64,000 bases of DNA from Pseudomonas sp. S04 (GCF_009834545.1 NZ_CP019427.1:2920001-2984000); one strand, 5' to 3'; positions 17,718 through 28,041 are shown, counted from the stretch's first letter. Made by a program: numbers and translations. Notes: generated by a model not told the origin, from the letters alone.

Positions 17718-17747
17718 TGTAGGAGCGAGCGGGCACTCGCTCCTACA
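17718..17747. repeat. Perfect 12-bp inverted repeat (REP-like hairpin) between pedE and the pentapeptide gene
   Basis: The arms TGTAGGAGCGAG and CTCGCTCCTACA flank a 6-base loop. The hairpin sits in the 81-bp gap downstream of pedE. It could act as an attenuator or 3'-end stabiliser that uncouples pedE from the downstream gene. Confidence 0.8.
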
Positions 17748-17769
17748 AAGTATGTGTCAGTAGCGAGGA

Positions 17770-19656
17770 TCAGCGTTTGGCGGTCGGGTTATCCCAGCTC
17801 GGGATCTTGAACACCCAGAACGAGCCACCCTGGGCCACGGGTTTGGTCAGCTCCGCCATGTCGCCGCCCCACAACGGCACCGCGCCGCCGTAACCGACGG
17901 TCACGCCGATGTACTGCTCGCCATCCTGTTCCCAGGTGATCGGCGGCGAGACGATGCCGCTGCCGGTCTGGAACTTCCACAGCTCCTTGCCGGTTTTCGC
18001 ATCGAAGGCCTTGAAGAACCCGTCGCCGGTGCCGGTGAACACCAGGTTGCCCTTGGTCGCCAGCACGCCGGCCCACAGCGGCAAGGCCTCCTTGTGCTCC
18101 CAGACCACTTTGCCGGTGGTCGGGTTCATGGCGCGCAGGGTGCCGACGTGGTCGTCGTACATGCGCTTGATGCGGAAACCCATGCCCAGGTAGGCCGAGC
18201 CCTTCTTGTAGTTGACCTCTTCGGTCCAGTATTCCTCTTTCCACTGGTTGCCCGGGATGTAGAACAGCCCGGTGTCCTGGCTGTAGGCCATGGGGTTCCA
18301 GTTCTTGCCGCCGAGGAACGGCGGCGAGACTTCCACCGGCTTGCCCTTGGTTTCCCCTGGCAGGGGCTTGGCCGGGCGTTGGCCCTCGTTCTCCACCGGA
18401 CGTCCGGTCTTGAGGTCGATGTGGCTGGCCCAGGTGATGTTGTCGACGAAGGGGAAGGCGTTCTGCAGTTTGCCGTTGTTGCGGTCGACCACGTAGAAGA
18501 AGCCGTTGCGGTCGGCGTGGCCGGTGGCCTTGACCAGTTTGCCGTCCTTGTCCTTGTAGTCGAACAGCACCAGCTCGTTGTTGCCGGAGAAGTCCCAGGC
18601 ATCGTTCGGGGTGTGCTGGTAGAACCACTTGACCTCGCCGGTGCTCGGGTCGACCCCGACCTGGCCTGAGGTGTAGAGGCTGTCGTAATCGTGCGGGTTG
18701 CCGTCCTTGGAGGTACGCGCCCAGGTGTTCCAGGGCCCGGGGTTGCCAGCGCCGACGATGATGGTGTTGCTTTCCGGGTCGAAACTGGCGCTCTGCCAAG
18801 GAGCGCCGCCACCATGGCTCCAGGCCTCGACCTTGCCGGTCTCGGTAGTCGGGTCATTGGGCCAGGACGGTGCCTTGACGTCACCGGTGGGGGTGCTGTC
18901 CTTGCCGTTCAGGCGGCCCATGTGGCCTTCGACGAAAGGCCGCATCCAGACTTCTTCGCCGGTGTCCGGGTCGCGGGCGAACAGTTGGCCGACCACGCCG
19001 AATTCATCGCCAGAGCTGCCGTGGATCAGCAGCACCTTGCCGCTGGTCTTGTCCTTGATCAGCACCGGGGCGCCGGTCATCGTGTAGCCGGCGGCGTGGT
19101 CGCCAAACTTCTTGTTCCATACGACTTTGCCGGTGTTCTTGTCGAGGGCGATCAGCCGCGCGTCGAGGGTGCCGAAGTAGATCTTGTCGCCGAAAATCGC
19201 CGCGCCACGATTGACCACGTCGCAGCACGGACGAATGTTGTCCGGCAGGCGATGGTTGTAGGTCCACAGGCGCTTGCCGGTCTTGGCGTCGAGGGCAAAG
19301 ACCCGGGAGTAGGAACCGGTGACGTACACCACGCCGTCGCTGACGATGGCCTGGGATTCCTGGCCGCGCTGTTTTTCATCGCCGAAGGAGTAGGACCAGG
19401 CCGGGGTGAGCTTGAACACGTTCTGGTCGTTGACCTGGGCCAGCGGGCTCCAGCGCTGGGCGTTGGTGCCCATGCCGTATTGCAGCACGTCCTTGGTGGT
19501 CAGGTGGTCGTTGGCAATGTCTTCCCAGCTCACCTTGGTGCTGGTCGGGGCGGTGGCAGCGTACCCGGTGGTGCCCAGGGACAGGCCGCCCACCAGCAAG
19601 AAGGCCTGCACGGCGAGGGTCAGGGGGGAAAGGGCGGGTAGCGATCTTATTGTCAT
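17770..19656 (-). CDS. pedE: Calcium-type PQQ-dependent ethanol dehydrogenase (PedE/ExaA)
   Basis: This 628-residue quinoprotein oxidises ethanol and other alcohols to aldehydes in the periplasm, passing electrons to cytochrome c. A signal peptide (~1-33, LVGGLSLGTTGYAATA) precedes an eight-bladed propeller with tryptophan-docking motifs. The adjacent cysteine pair RPCCDVVNRG forms the ring disulfide over PQQ. The catalytic aspartate is Asp355 in AWDFSGNNE, and the residue two positions on is Ser357, where lanthanide enzymes have Asp, so this is the Ca-dependent form. It is nearly collinear with P. aeruginosa ExaA. It is divergent from pedF, with a shared TACC site at 19793-19805. Confidence 0.96.
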   Translation of the reverse strand: MTIRSLPALSPLTLAVQAFLLVGGLSLGTTGYAATAPTSTKVSWEDIANDHLTTKDVLQYGMGTNAQRWSPLAQVNDQNVFKLTPAWSYSFGDEKQRGQESQAIVSDGVVYVTGSYSRVFALDAKTGKRLWTYNHRLPDNIRPCCDVVNRGAAIFGDKIYFGTLDARLIALDKNTGKVVWNKKFGDHAAGYTMTGAPVLIKDKTSGKVLLIHGSSGDEFGVVGQLFARDPDTGEEVWMRPFVEGHMGRLNGKDSTPTGDVKAPSWPNDPTTETGKVEAWSHGGGAPWQSASFDPESNTIIVGAGNPGPWNTWARTSKDGNPHDYDSLYTSGQVGVDPSTGEVKWFYQHTPNDAWDFSGNNELVLFDYKDKDGKLVKATGHADRNGFFYVVDRNNGKLQNAFPFVDNITWASHIDLKTGRPVENEGQRPAKPLPGETKGKPVEVSPPFLGGKNWNPMAYSQDTGLFYIPGNQWKEEYWTEEVNYKKGSAYLGMGFRIKRMYDDHVGTLRAMNPTTGKVVWEHKEALPLWAGVLATKGNLVFTGTGDGFFKAFDAKTGKELWKFQTGSGIVSPPITWEQDGEQYIGVTVGYGGAVPLWGGDMAELTKPVAQGGSFWVFKIPSWDNPTAKR

Positions 19657-19792
19657 GGTTGCAGTTCCCAGTGGAGGTTTTGGCCTGCACAGGGTGCTGC
19701 GCCGTGTCGGTGGCGCCTACGGAAAAAATCCCGCTGTGGCCGGGAAGACTTCCCGGTCGGGCTATGAATTGGGTGTGCGTCACAAGCCCTAC

Positions 19793-19805
19793 TACCAAGG
19801 GAGTA
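19793..19805. promoter_or_regulatory. Putative PQQ-regulon operator (TACCAAGGGAGTA)
   Basis: The site lies in the 253-bp divergent region, 137 bp upstream of pedE and 117 bp upstream of pedF, with extended symmetry CTACtACCAAGGgAGTAG. It is one of several near-identical sites in the locus. Confidence 0.55.
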
Positions 19806-19909
19806 GAGCGCGGCCACCAAAGCAGCATGGGGCTTGTGCCAAGGCCTTTCTAAGATGGCTGCCATAGCCTCTGCCAAGAGGTTTTGCGTGCAATCCTGAG
19901 GGCATAACA

Positions 19910-20371
19910 ATGACAACAAAACGCAACGCCTTGCTCGTTGCCGGACTGCTGGCCGGCTTTATCAGTGCAGGTTCGGCCTGGGCCCACGGCAACGTGGTGC
20001 CACAAGCCGTCGAGACCCAGGGCCTGACCCCGATCAAGGATGCCGGCGTGACGCTGGATGGCGATGGCTGGGCTGCAGTGAACCCATACCGCACTTCGCC
20101 GGAACACGACAAGGCCGTGGCCATCGGTTCATCGGCCTACAACCAGAACTGCGCCGCCTGCCATGGCCTGGAAGCCAAGTCCGGGGGGATTGCCCCCGAC
20201 CTGCGCATGCTCGACGCCGGCGATGCCGGGGACGAATGGTTCGTCGAGCGCGTGCGCCACGGTGCCGTGCGTGACGGTCGGGTGTACATGCCGAAGATGG
20301 CCGACTACCTGAGCCAGGAAGCCCTGTGGGCGGTACGCACCTACCTCGATAGCGTGCACGTCGAGGAGTGA
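19910..20371 (+). CDS. pedF: Cytochrome c-550 PedF, electron acceptor of the quinoprotein dehydrogenases
   Basis: The 153-residue protein has a signal peptide (MTTKRNALLVAGLLAGFISA) and one haem-binding motif, CAACH, at about residue 81, followed by distal-ligand candidates including a methionine near VYMPKMADYL. It corresponds to ExaB/PedF, the soluble cytochrome that accepts electrons from PQQ ethanol dehydrogenases and passes them to the terminal oxidase. It heads a rightward unit with the periplasmic binding protein (5 bases away), the SoxYZ-like carrier and the zinc hydrolase. Confidence 0.94.
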   Translation: MTTKRNALLVAGLLAGFISAGSAWAHGNVVPQAVETQGLTPIKDAGVTLDGDGWAAVNPYRTSPEHDKAVAIGSSAYNQNCAACHGLEAKSGGIAPDLRMLDAGDAGDEWFVERVRHGAVRDGRVYMPKMADYLSQEALWAVRTYLDSVHVEE

Positions 20372-20375
20372 GCCC

Positions 20376-21251
20376 ATGCGCCTGCTCGCGGTGTTGATCA
20401 GTGCGCTGCTGCTGTGTTGCCCAGCGGCGCAGGCCCAGGTCCGGACGTATGACGAGATGATCGCCGCCGGGGAGTTGAAGGTGGCGGTGTACAAGGACTT
20501 TGCCCCCTACAGCTTCGAGGAAGCCGGGCAGCCCCGTGGGGTCGATGTGGAGCTGGCCCAGGCATTGGCCAAGGCTCTGGGCGTGCGGCTGCAACTGATC
20601 TGGGCGCCGGCCGGGGAAAAGCTCGACGACGACCTGCGCGATTACATCTGGCGTGCCAGTGCGTTGCACAACCAGCAACTGGCCGACCTGATGATGCGCG
20701 TGCCCTACGACCGCGACTTCGCGCAGAAACGCAATGAGCTGGGCGAGCTGGAAAACGGCCATGTGGTGATGTTCGGGCCGTACCAGAGCGAACAGTGGCA
20801 GGTGGCTTTTGACCGCCGGCGGCTGGACAAGGTGGCCAGTGTGGCGGTGTTCGAATACCAGCCGATCGGGGTCGAGGTCGACAGCGTGCCCTCGTTCTAC
20901 CTGACCTCGGTGTTCAACGGCATGCTGGCGAAAAACACCCGGCACTATCCCGGTGTGCCGCAGGCCTTTGCCGCCATGCAGGCTGGAGAAGTTGATGCGG
21001 TCATGGCCATGCGCGGCGAGATCGACTGGCAATTGCACCAAGCCGCCGACCCGCAGTTGGCGCTGGCAGAGAACGCCTACCCGAACATGGGCAAGCAACG
21101 CTGGGAAATCGGCATGGCGGTGCACGAGAGCAACCGTCAACTGGCCTACGCCGTCGAAGAGGCGCTGGAAGGTTTGATCCGCGAGGGTGCGGTGCAAGCC
21201 CTGTATAGCCATTACGGCCTGCGCTACGACGTGCCCGAGATGTATCAATAG
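20376..21251 (+). CDS. pedG: Quinoprotein-associated periplasmic solute-binding protein (XoxJ/PedG type)
   Basis: The 291-residue product begins with a signal peptide (MRLLAVLISALLLCCPAAQA) and has the family 3 extracellular binding fold (AAGELKVAVYKDFAPYSFEE, GVDVELAQALAKALGVRLQL). Proteins of this type sit beside quinoprotein dehydrogenases, and the methanol dehydrogenase homologue XoxJ is thought to aid enzyme maturation or cytochrome interaction rather than import. No ABC permease for a family 3 binding protein is nearby, which favours such a role. It follows pedF by 4 bases and is followed by the SoxYZ-like gene by 8 bases. The assignment to pedG is by synteny. Confidence 0.8.
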   Translation: MRLLAVLISALLLCCPAAQAQVRTYDEMIAAGELKVAVYKDFAPYSFEEAGQPRGVDVELAQALAKALGVRLQLIWAPAGEKLDDDLRDYIWRASALHNQQLADLMMRVPYDRDFAQKRNELGELENGHVVMFGPYQSEQWQVAFDRRRLDKVASVAVFEYQPIGVEVDSVPSFYLTSVFNGMLAKNTRHYPGVPQAFAAMQAGEVDAVMAMRGEIDWQLHQAADPQLALAENAYPNMGKQRWEIGMAVHESNRQLAYAVEEALEGLIREGAVQALYSHYGLRYDVPEMYQ

Positions 21252-21259
21252 GAGCTGCG

Positions 21260-22021
21260 ATGAACTGGCGAGCGAGTTGTCTGTTGGCCTGCTGGCTGCC
21301 GTTGTTGGCGGTGGCCGCGCCGGTCGACCCAGGGAAGGATCCGGTGCCGTCGGTGATGTGGGCCTTCTATCACAAGCAGATGCTCGGCGATGCGCCGTTC
21401 GTGTTCGATGAGCGGGTCAAGCTGCTGGCGCCACCGTTTGCCGAGGATGCGCGCCAGGTGCCACTGGAAATCGACGCCCGGGCATTCAAGGGCGAGGTGG
21501 TGAGAATCCTCGCCTGGGCCGAGTTGAATCCGTTGCCGAAGATCGTCGACTTCGAACCGCTCGGCGGGGTGCTGCCGTGGCTGGCGATCCGTATCCGTAT
21601 CGAGCAGGCCACGCCCCTGCGCGCGGCGGTGCAGACCCGGGACGGCCTGTGGCACGTTGGCTCGACCCTGATCGACGCCGCGGGTGGCGGCTGCACGGCG
21701 CCGAGTGTGGTGCGCAGCCAGCCAGGCTGGGAAGAACACATTGGCGAAGTGCTCGGTGGCCGTTATCCGCGGGACAGCTTCAGCCGCTTGCGCCTGCAAG
21801 TGGCCCATCCGATGGACAACGGCATGGTTGGCGGGATCCCGGAATTCTTCCTCAACCACGCTGAACTGCGTGACCAGGACGACCAGCTCATGGCCCGCCT
21901 GGAGCTGTTCCCTGCGGTCAGTGAAAACCCCAGCCTGGCCTTCGATATCGAAGGGGCAGGGCAGACGCGCCTGCTGCTGCGTGACAACAGCGGCAACCAA
22001 TTTTCCGCAACCCTGCCCTGA
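21260..22021 (+). CDS. Quinoprotein dehydrogenase-associated SoxYZ-like carrier protein
   Basis: The 253-residue protein has a signal peptide (CLLACWLPLLAVAAPVD), then a SoxY-like domain that ends with the swinging-arm motif GGGCTAPS (Cys145). A SoxZ-like immunoglobulin domain (~155-250, RLRLQVAHPMDNGMVGG, LRDQDDQLMARLELF) follows. In thiosulfate oxidation SoxYZ carries sulfur intermediates on this cysteine; here the two parts are fused and placed beside alcohol dehydrogenases. The cysteine lies at the domain boundary, not at a free C-terminus as in SoxY. The cargo is unknown. The gene runs into the zinc hydrolase gene with 16 bases between them. Confidence 0.85.
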   Translation: MNWRASCLLACWLPLLAVAAPVDPGKDPVPSVMWAFYHKQMLGDAPFVFDERVKLLAPPFAEDARQVPLEIDARAFKGEVVRILAWAELNPLPKIVDFEPLGGVLPWLAIRIRIEQATPLRAAVQTRDGLWHVGSTLIDAAGGGCTAPSVVRSQPGWEEHIGEVLGGRYPRDSFSRLRLQVAHPMDNGMVGGIPEFFLNHAELRDQDDQLMARLELFPAVSENPSLAFDIEGAGQTRLLLRDNSGNQFSATLP

Positions 22022-22037
22022 GCCCAAGGAGTACCTG

Positions 22038-22970
22038 ATGCGCTGGATGCTGTTGTTGTGCCTGTCGCTGAGCCTGCCGGCCCTGGCGGATCTCGACTAT
22101 GTGCTCAGCCCGCGACAGATCGCCGAAGACACCTGGCTGCTGGAGGGCAGCACCGACAATTTTGCCAAGGCCAACGGCGGCAATATCGTCAACACCGCGT
22201 TCATCGTCACCCGCCAAGGAGTGGTGGTGATCGACAGCGGGCCCTCCAAACGCTACGGCGAGGCCCTGCGCAAGGCGATCGCAACGGTCACTGACAAGCC
22301 GGTGATCCAGCTGCTGTTGACCCATCACCATCCTGACCACGTGCTGGGCAACCAGGCGTTCAGTGATGTGCCCATTGGCGCCTTGCCCGGGACCACCGAG
22401 CTCCTGCAACAGCAGGGTGACGCCATGGCCGAGAACATGTACCGGATGGTCGGCGACTGGATGCGCGGCACCGAAGTGGTGCTGCCAACCCAGACCCTGG
22501 CGCCGGGGCTGAAAAGTTTTGGGAATCACGATTTGCAACTGCTGAGCCTGGGTGGGCATACCGGCGCAGATCTGGCTATTCTCGACCAGCGAACCGGCGT
22601 GCTGTTTGCCGGTGACCTGGTGTTTTATCAGCGGGCCCTGACCACGCCCAACAGCCCGGGGTTGTCGGTGTGGCTGGCCGACATTGCCACGCTGCAGGGT
22701 TTGCCCTGGACGCAAGTGGTGCCCGGTCACGGCCCGGTGGCCAGCGATGCGCGTCCGTTCGAGCAGATGCGCGACTACCTGGCCTGGCTCGACCAACTGC
22801 TGCGTGACGGTGCCGCCAACGGCAGCGACATGGGCGAGATGATCCGCAGCCCGATCCCCGAGCGCTTCGCCGCCATCAACCTGAGCCGCTATGAATTGAT
22901 CCGCAGCGTCAGTCATTTGTATCCGCGCTATGAGCGCGAGCAGATGCAGCGGATTGACGCCACCCCGTAA
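22038..22970 (+). CDS. Quinoprotein relay system zinc metallohydrolase (metallo-beta-lactamase fold)
   Basis: The start is MRWMLLLCLSLSLPALADLD (ATG 22038, AAGGA upstream), giving a 310-residue protein with a signal peptide. The metallo-beta-lactamase motifs are all present: LLTHHHPDHVLGNQ (first metal sites), GGHTGADLAI, the bridging Asp in LFAGDLVFYQ and the late histidine in VVPGHGPVAS. It is related to SoxH-type hydrolases and always seems to pair with the SoxYZ-like carrier, so it probably releases a group from the carrier's cysteine. The actual substrate is not known. Confidence 0.87.
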   Translation: MRWMLLLCLSLSLPALADLDYVLSPRQIAEDTWLLEGSTDNFAKANGGNIVNTAFIVTRQGVVVIDSGPSKRYGEALRKAIATVTDKPVIQLLLTHHHPDHVLGNQAFSDVPIGALPGTTELLQQQGDAMAENMYRMVGDWMRGTEVVLPTQTLAPGLKSFGNHDLQLLSLGGHTGADLAILDQRTGVLFAGDLVFYQRALTTPNSPGLSVWLADIATLQGLPWTQVVPGHGPVASDARPFEQMRDYLAWLDQLLRDGAANGSDMGEMIRSPIPERFAAINLSRYELIRSVSHLYPRYEREQMQRIDATP

Positions 22971-23018
22971 TCCCATCGCATCGTTGCGCCGTAGTAGCGG
23001 CTATGGAATCGGACCCCC

Positions 23019-23031
23019 TACCAAGGAACTA
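23019..23031 (+). promoter_or_regulatory. Putative PQQ-regulon operator upstream of pedH (TACCAAGGAACTA)
   Basis: The site lies 120 bp before the pedH start, preceded by CCCCC as in the pqqA copy. It shares TACCAAGG with the pedE/pedF and ABC-operon copies. Confidence 0.5.
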
Positions 23032-23138
23032 ACAATCTCCACACTGCGGGCAATTGTTGCCAGGGTCGTGGCGCTGAAGAATCTGCTCCAGACCGGGAAA
23101 ATTTCCCGGGTATAACAAAAACCGCAGAGGTAGCCGCC

Positions 23139-24914
23139 ATGACCCAACCCGCACGTCGCCAACCCTTCGTCCTGTGTGCACTGCTCAGCGCCATGCTGCT
23201 GTCCGGCACGGCCCTGGCCGCCGTCAGCGACCAGGACATTCTCCAGGACCCGAAAAACCCGGAGCAGATCGTCACCAACGGTCTGGGCGTCCAGGGTCAG
23301 CGCTACAGCCCACTGGACACCCTCAACGTGAATAACGTCAAGGACCTGCGCCCCGTCTGGGCATTCTCCTTCGGTGGCGAAAAACAGCGTGGCCAGCAAG
23401 CGCAGCCGATGATCAAGGACGGCGTGATGTACATGACCGGCTCCTACTCGCGGGTGTTTGCGGTGGACGCGCGCACCGGCAAGAAGCTCTGGCAATACGA
23501 TGCGCGCCTGCCCGATGACATCCGTCCCTGCTGCGACGTGATCAACCGCGGCGTGGCGCTGTACGGCGACCTGGTGTTCTTCGGCACCCTCGACGCCAAG
23601 CTGGTGGCCTTGAACAAGGACACCGGCAAAGTGGTCTGGAGCAAAAAAGTCGCCGACCACAAGGAAGGCTACTCCATCAGCGCTGCGCCCCTGGTGATCA
23701 ACGGCAAGCTGATCACCGGGGTCGCCGGTGGCGAGTTCGGCGTGGTGGGCAAGATCGAAGCCTACGACCCGAAAAACGGCGAACTGCTGTGGAGCCGGCC
23801 AACGGTCGAAGGTCACATGGGCTACGTCTACAAGGACGGCAAGGCGGTCGAGAACGGCATTTCCGGTGGCGAAGCGGGCAAGACCTGGCCGGGCGATCTG
23901 TGGAAGACTGGTGGCGCCGCACCGTGGCTTGGCGGCTACTACGACCCGGAAACCAACCTGCTGCTGTTCGGCACCGGCAACCCGGCTCCGTGGAACTCGC
24001 ACCTGCGTCCTGGCGACAACCTCTACTCCTCGTCGCGTCTGGCCCTCAACCCGGACGACGGCACCATCAAGTGGCACTTCCAGAGCACGCCCCACGATGG
24101 TTGGGACTATGACGGGGTGAACGAACTGGTGTCGTTCAACTACAACGAAGGCGGCAAAGAGATCAAGGCTGCTGCCACCGCCGACCGCAACGGCTTCTTC
24201 TACGTGCTGGACCGCACCAACGGCAAGTTCATCCGTGGCTTCCCGTTTGTCGACAAGATCACCTGGGCCACCGGCCTGGATAAAAATGGCCGGCCAATCT
24301 ACAACGAAGCCAGCCGACCGGGTGCTCCGGGCAGCGAGGCCAAGGGCAGCTCGGTGTTTGTCGCGCCGGCGTTCCTGGGGGCCAAGAACTGGATGCCGAT
24401 GGCCTACAACAAGGACACCGGGCTGTTCTATGTGCCCTCCAACGAGTGGGGCATGGACATCTGGAACGAAGGCATCGCCTACAAAAAAGGCGCGGCATTC
24501 CTCGGTGCCGGCTTCACCATCAAGCCGCTGAACGAAGACTACATCGGCGTGCTGCGGGCAATTGATCCGAAAACCGGCAAGGAAGTCTGGCGCCACAAGA
24601 ACTTCGCGCCACTGTGGGGTGGGGTGCTGACCACCAAGGGCAACCTGGTGTTCACCGGTACGCCGGAAGGTTTCCTGCAGGCGTTCAACGCCAAGACCGG
24701 GGAAAAAGTCTGGGAGTTCCAGACCGGCTCCGGGGTCCTGGGCTCACCCGTGACCTGGGAAATGGACGGCGAACAATACGTCTCGGTGCTCTCGGGCTGG
24801 GGCGGCGCCGTACCGCTGTGGGGCGGCGAAGTGGCCAAGCGGGTCAAGGACTTCAACCAGGGCGGCATGCTCTGGACCTTCAAGTTGCCGAAGGAGCTGG
24901 TGGCCAAGCACTGA
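23139..24914 (+). CDS. pedH: Lanthanide-type PQQ-dependent alcohol dehydrogenase (PedH)
   Basis: The 591-residue quinoprotein has a signal peptide ([18 protein letters not shown]) and the same propeller architecture as PedE, with the ring disulfide Cys131-Cys132 in [11 protein letters not shown]. The catalytic Asp323 lies in GWDYDGVNE, followed two residues later by Asp325. That additional Asp is the hallmark of lanthanide-coordinating XoxF/PedH enzymes; PedE has Ser there. It should oxidise a similar range of alcohols and some aldehydes when rare earths are available. The gene has its own promoter region with a TACC site, and ends before a REPIN. Confidence 0.95.
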   Translation: MTQPARRQPFVLCALLSAMLLSGTALAAVSDQDILQDPKNPEQIVTNGLGVQGQRYSPLDTLNVNNVKDLRPVWAFSFGGEKQRGQQAQPMIKDGVMYMTGSYSRVFAVDARTGKKLWQYDARLPDDIRPCCDVINRGVALYGDLVFFGTLDAKLVALNKDTGKVVWSKKVADHKEGYSISAAPLVINGKLITGVAGGEFGVVGKIEAYDPKNGELLWSRPTVEGHMGYVYKDGKAVENGISGGEAGKTWPGDLWKTGGAAPWLGGYYDPETNLLLFGTGNPAPWNSHLRPGDNLYSSSRLALNPDDGTIKWHFQSTPHDGWDYDGVNELVSFNYNEGGKEIKAAATADRNGFFYVLDRTNGKFIRGFPFVDKITWATGLDKNGRPIYNEASRPGAPGSEAKGSSVFVAPAFLGAKNWMPMAYNKDTGLFYVPSNEWGMDIWNEGIAYKKGAAFLGAGFTIKPLNEDYIGVLRAIDPKTGKEVWRHKNFAPLWGGVLTTKGNLVFTGTPEGFLQAFNAKTGEKVWEFQTGSGVLGSPVTWEMDGEQYVSVLSGWGGAVPLWGGEVAKRVKDFNQGGMLWTFKLPKELVAKH

Positions 24915-24937
24915 TCCCGACTCCACCGCATAACCCC

Positions 24938-25050
24938 TGTAGGAGCGAGCGCCCGCTTGCGGCCTGCTCGCGATGGTCGTCAACGATAACGCTGGAAACC
25001 TGATACCCCGTGGCGTTCTCGGGTTCATCGCGAGCAAGCTCGCTCCTACA
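24938..25050. repeat. REPIN of the TGTAGGAGCGAG type between pedH and pedI
   Basis: CTGTAGGAGCGAG near 24937 pairs with CGCGAGCAAGCTCGCTCCTA ending about 25050, with a central segment of about 60 bases containing CGTCAACGATAACGCTGG. It probably caps the pedH transcript. Confidence 0.85.
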
Positions 25051-25081
25051 GTGATCTGTGCAAAATCTACGACCAAATAAC

Positions 25082-25128
25082 GAGAGCCCCCCCTGCCAAC
25101 GGCGCATACGTCTGGCACGCGGGGCTCT
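25082..25128. promoter_or_regulatory. Large hairpin overlapping a TACC-type site upstream of pedI
   Basis: GAGAGCCCC (25082-25090) pairs with GGGGCTCTC (25120-25128). Inside is a second, smaller pair TGCCA/TGGCA and a weak copy of the regulon site, TGCCAACGGCGCA (25094-25106), 93 bp before the pedI start. Either the DNA site, the RNA structure or both may regulate pedI. Confidence 0.5.
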
Positions 25129-25186
25129 CTACTATCGGTGCATCGCCTGTTTGCCCGACAGGCATTGACCAAGACAGAGGCCCAGC

Positions 25187-26707
<1,521 letters not shown>

Positions 26708-26729
26708 CTTCGCACTAACGACAACCACC

Positions 26730-26830
26730 CTGTAGGAGCGAGCTTGCTCGCGATGGACGTCAACGATGACGCGTTCTGTCTGTATGTACGCGCTGTCTTC
26801 ACGTCCTTCGCGAGCAAGCTCGCTCCTACA
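26730..26830. repeat. REPIN of the TGTAGGAGCGAG type between pedI and pqqA
   Basis: TGTAGGAGCGAGCTTGCTCG at 26730 is mirrored by CGAGCAAGCTCGCTCCTACA ending at 26830, with about 60 bases between. It has the same subtype as the copy at 24938. Confidence 0.88.
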
Positions 26831-26862
26831 ACGTTTGTGCGTGCATGACGATCGCACCCCCC

Positions 26863-26875
26863 TACCAAATCACCC
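26863..26875 (+). promoter_or_regulatory. Putative PQQ-regulon operator upstream of pqqA (TACCAAATCACCC)
   Basis: A weaker copy, matching TACCAA and preceded by CCCCC like the pedH copy, lies 106 bp before the pqqA start. It supports joint control of cofactor and enzyme genes. Confidence 0.4.
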
Positions 26876-26968
26876 CGCCAACTCCTTCGAAAGTAGCATT
26901 CGGTCACCTCAAGCCCCGTGCATTAATGCCTGTACCGGAATCGCCCGGCACAAGAAGAGGAATGACCC

Positions 26969-27040
26969 ATGTGGACTAAACCCGCGTTTACCGATCTGCG
27001 CATTGGCTTCGAAGTGACGATGTATTTCGCCAACCGTTGA
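26969..27040 (+). CDS. pqqA: PQQ precursor peptide PqqA
   Basis: The 23-residue peptide MWTKPAFTDLRIGFEVTMYF ends ANR. Glu15 and Tyr19 are the strictly conserved residues (E-x3-Y) that PqqE crosslinks to build PQQ. An AAGAGGAA ribosome binding site lies just upstream. It is the first gene of pqqABCDE and is probably made in excess of the enzymes, because a stem-loop follows directly. Confidence 0.97.
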   Translation: MWTKPAFTDLRIGFEVTMYFANR

Positions 27041-27047
27041 TTGTCCA

Positions 27048-27073
27048 CCCGGCCAGCCATAGCGTTGGCCGGG
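27048..27073 (+). terminator. Stem-loop between pqqA and pqqB (attenuator candidate)
   Basis: CCCGGCCA (27048-27055) pairs perfectly with TGGCCGGG (27066-27073) over a 10-base loop, just after the pqqA stop. There is no T tract, so it more likely slows transcription or protects the pqqA message than fully terminates. It fits the need for much more PqqA than PqqB-E. Confidence 0.6.
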
Positions 27074-27095
27074 CCTGCCTTCTGGAGCAATGCCC

Positions 27096-28010
27096 ATGCA
27101 CATCCGTGTCCTCGGTTCCGCCGCCGGTGGCGGTTTTCCGCAGTGGAACTGCAATTGCCGCCAGTGCGCTGGCGTGCGCGCGGGCAGCCTGCGTGCGCAA
27201 CGGCGTACGCAGTCCTCGATTGCCCTGAGTGACAACGCTGTGGACTGGGTGCTGTGCAACGCTTCGCCAGACATTCGCGCGCAGCTGGAAAGTTTCCCCG
27301 CGCTGCAACCGGCGCGCCGGCTGCGGGATACGGCGATTAACGGAATCATCCTGATGGACAGCCAGATCGACCACTGCACCGGCCTGTTGAGCCTGCGCGA
27401 AGGCTGTCCGCACACCGTGTGGTGCACCGAACGGGTTCATCAGGACCTGAGCAGCGGGTTTCCCTTGTTTGACATGCTGGCCCACTGGAACGGCGGCCTG
27501 CAGTGGTCACCCATCGGCCTGGACCGCGCGCCGTTCAGCATCGCTGCTTGCGCGCACCTTGAGTTCCGGGCCATCCCGTTGGTCAGCAACGCACCACCGT
27601 ATTCGCCGAATCGTGGCAACCCGCAGCCGGGTGACACCATCGGTCTGTTCATCGAGGACCGGCGCAGCGGTGCGTCGTTGTTCTATGCCCCGGGCCTGGG
27701 CCAGGTCGACGACGAATTGCTCGGCTGGATGCAGCGCGCCGATTGCCTGTTGCTCGATGGCACGCTGTGGCGCGACGACGAGATGCGCCTGTGCGAAGTC
27801 GGCCAGAGCCTGGGCCGCGAGATGGGGCACCTGGCGCAAAGCGGCCCGGGGGGCATGCTTGAGGTGCTGGAGGGCTTTCCACGCCAGCGCAAGGTGCTGA
27901 TTCACATCAACAACACCAACCCGATCCTCGACCCGGACTCGGCCGAGCGGGCGGAGCTTGAGCGGCGCGGAATCGAAGTGGCCTACGACGGCATGCACAT
28001 CGACCTGTAG
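27096..28010 (+). CDS. pqqB: PQQ biosynthesis protein PqqB (metallo-beta-lactamase fold)
   Basis: The start [20 protein letters not shown] is chosen because GGAG lies 8 bases upstream; an ATG two codons earlier is too close. The 304-residue protein has the family length and the conserved N-terminal [32 protein letters not shown] (metal site region) and INNTNPILD near the C-terminus. PqqB acts as an iron-dependent hydroxylase on the PqqE/PqqF product in PQQ synthesis. A REP lies between it and pqqC. Confidence 0.96.
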   Translation: MHIRVLGSAAGGGFPQWNCNCRQCAGVRAGSLRAQRRTQSSIALSDNAVDWVLCNASPDIRAQLESFPALQPARRLRDTAINGIILMDSQIDHCTGLLSLREGCPHTVWCTERVHQDLSSGFPLFDMLAHWNGGLQWSPIGLDRAPFSIAACAHLEFRAIPLVSNAPPYSPNRGNPQPGDTIGLFIEDRRSGASLFYAPGLGQVDDELLGWMQRADCLLLDGTLWRDDEMRLCEVGQSLGREMGHLAQSGPGGMLEVLEGFPRQRKVLIHINNTNPILDPDSAERAELERRGIEVAYDGMHIDL

Positions 28011-28041
28011 GGCCTTTCGCCAGCAGGCTGACTCGGACCCT

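Noticed and set aside
23001..24596. A 531-codon leftward frame opposite pedH
   Set aside because: It is a shadow of pedH, which has signal peptide, catalytic Asp residues and strong homology.
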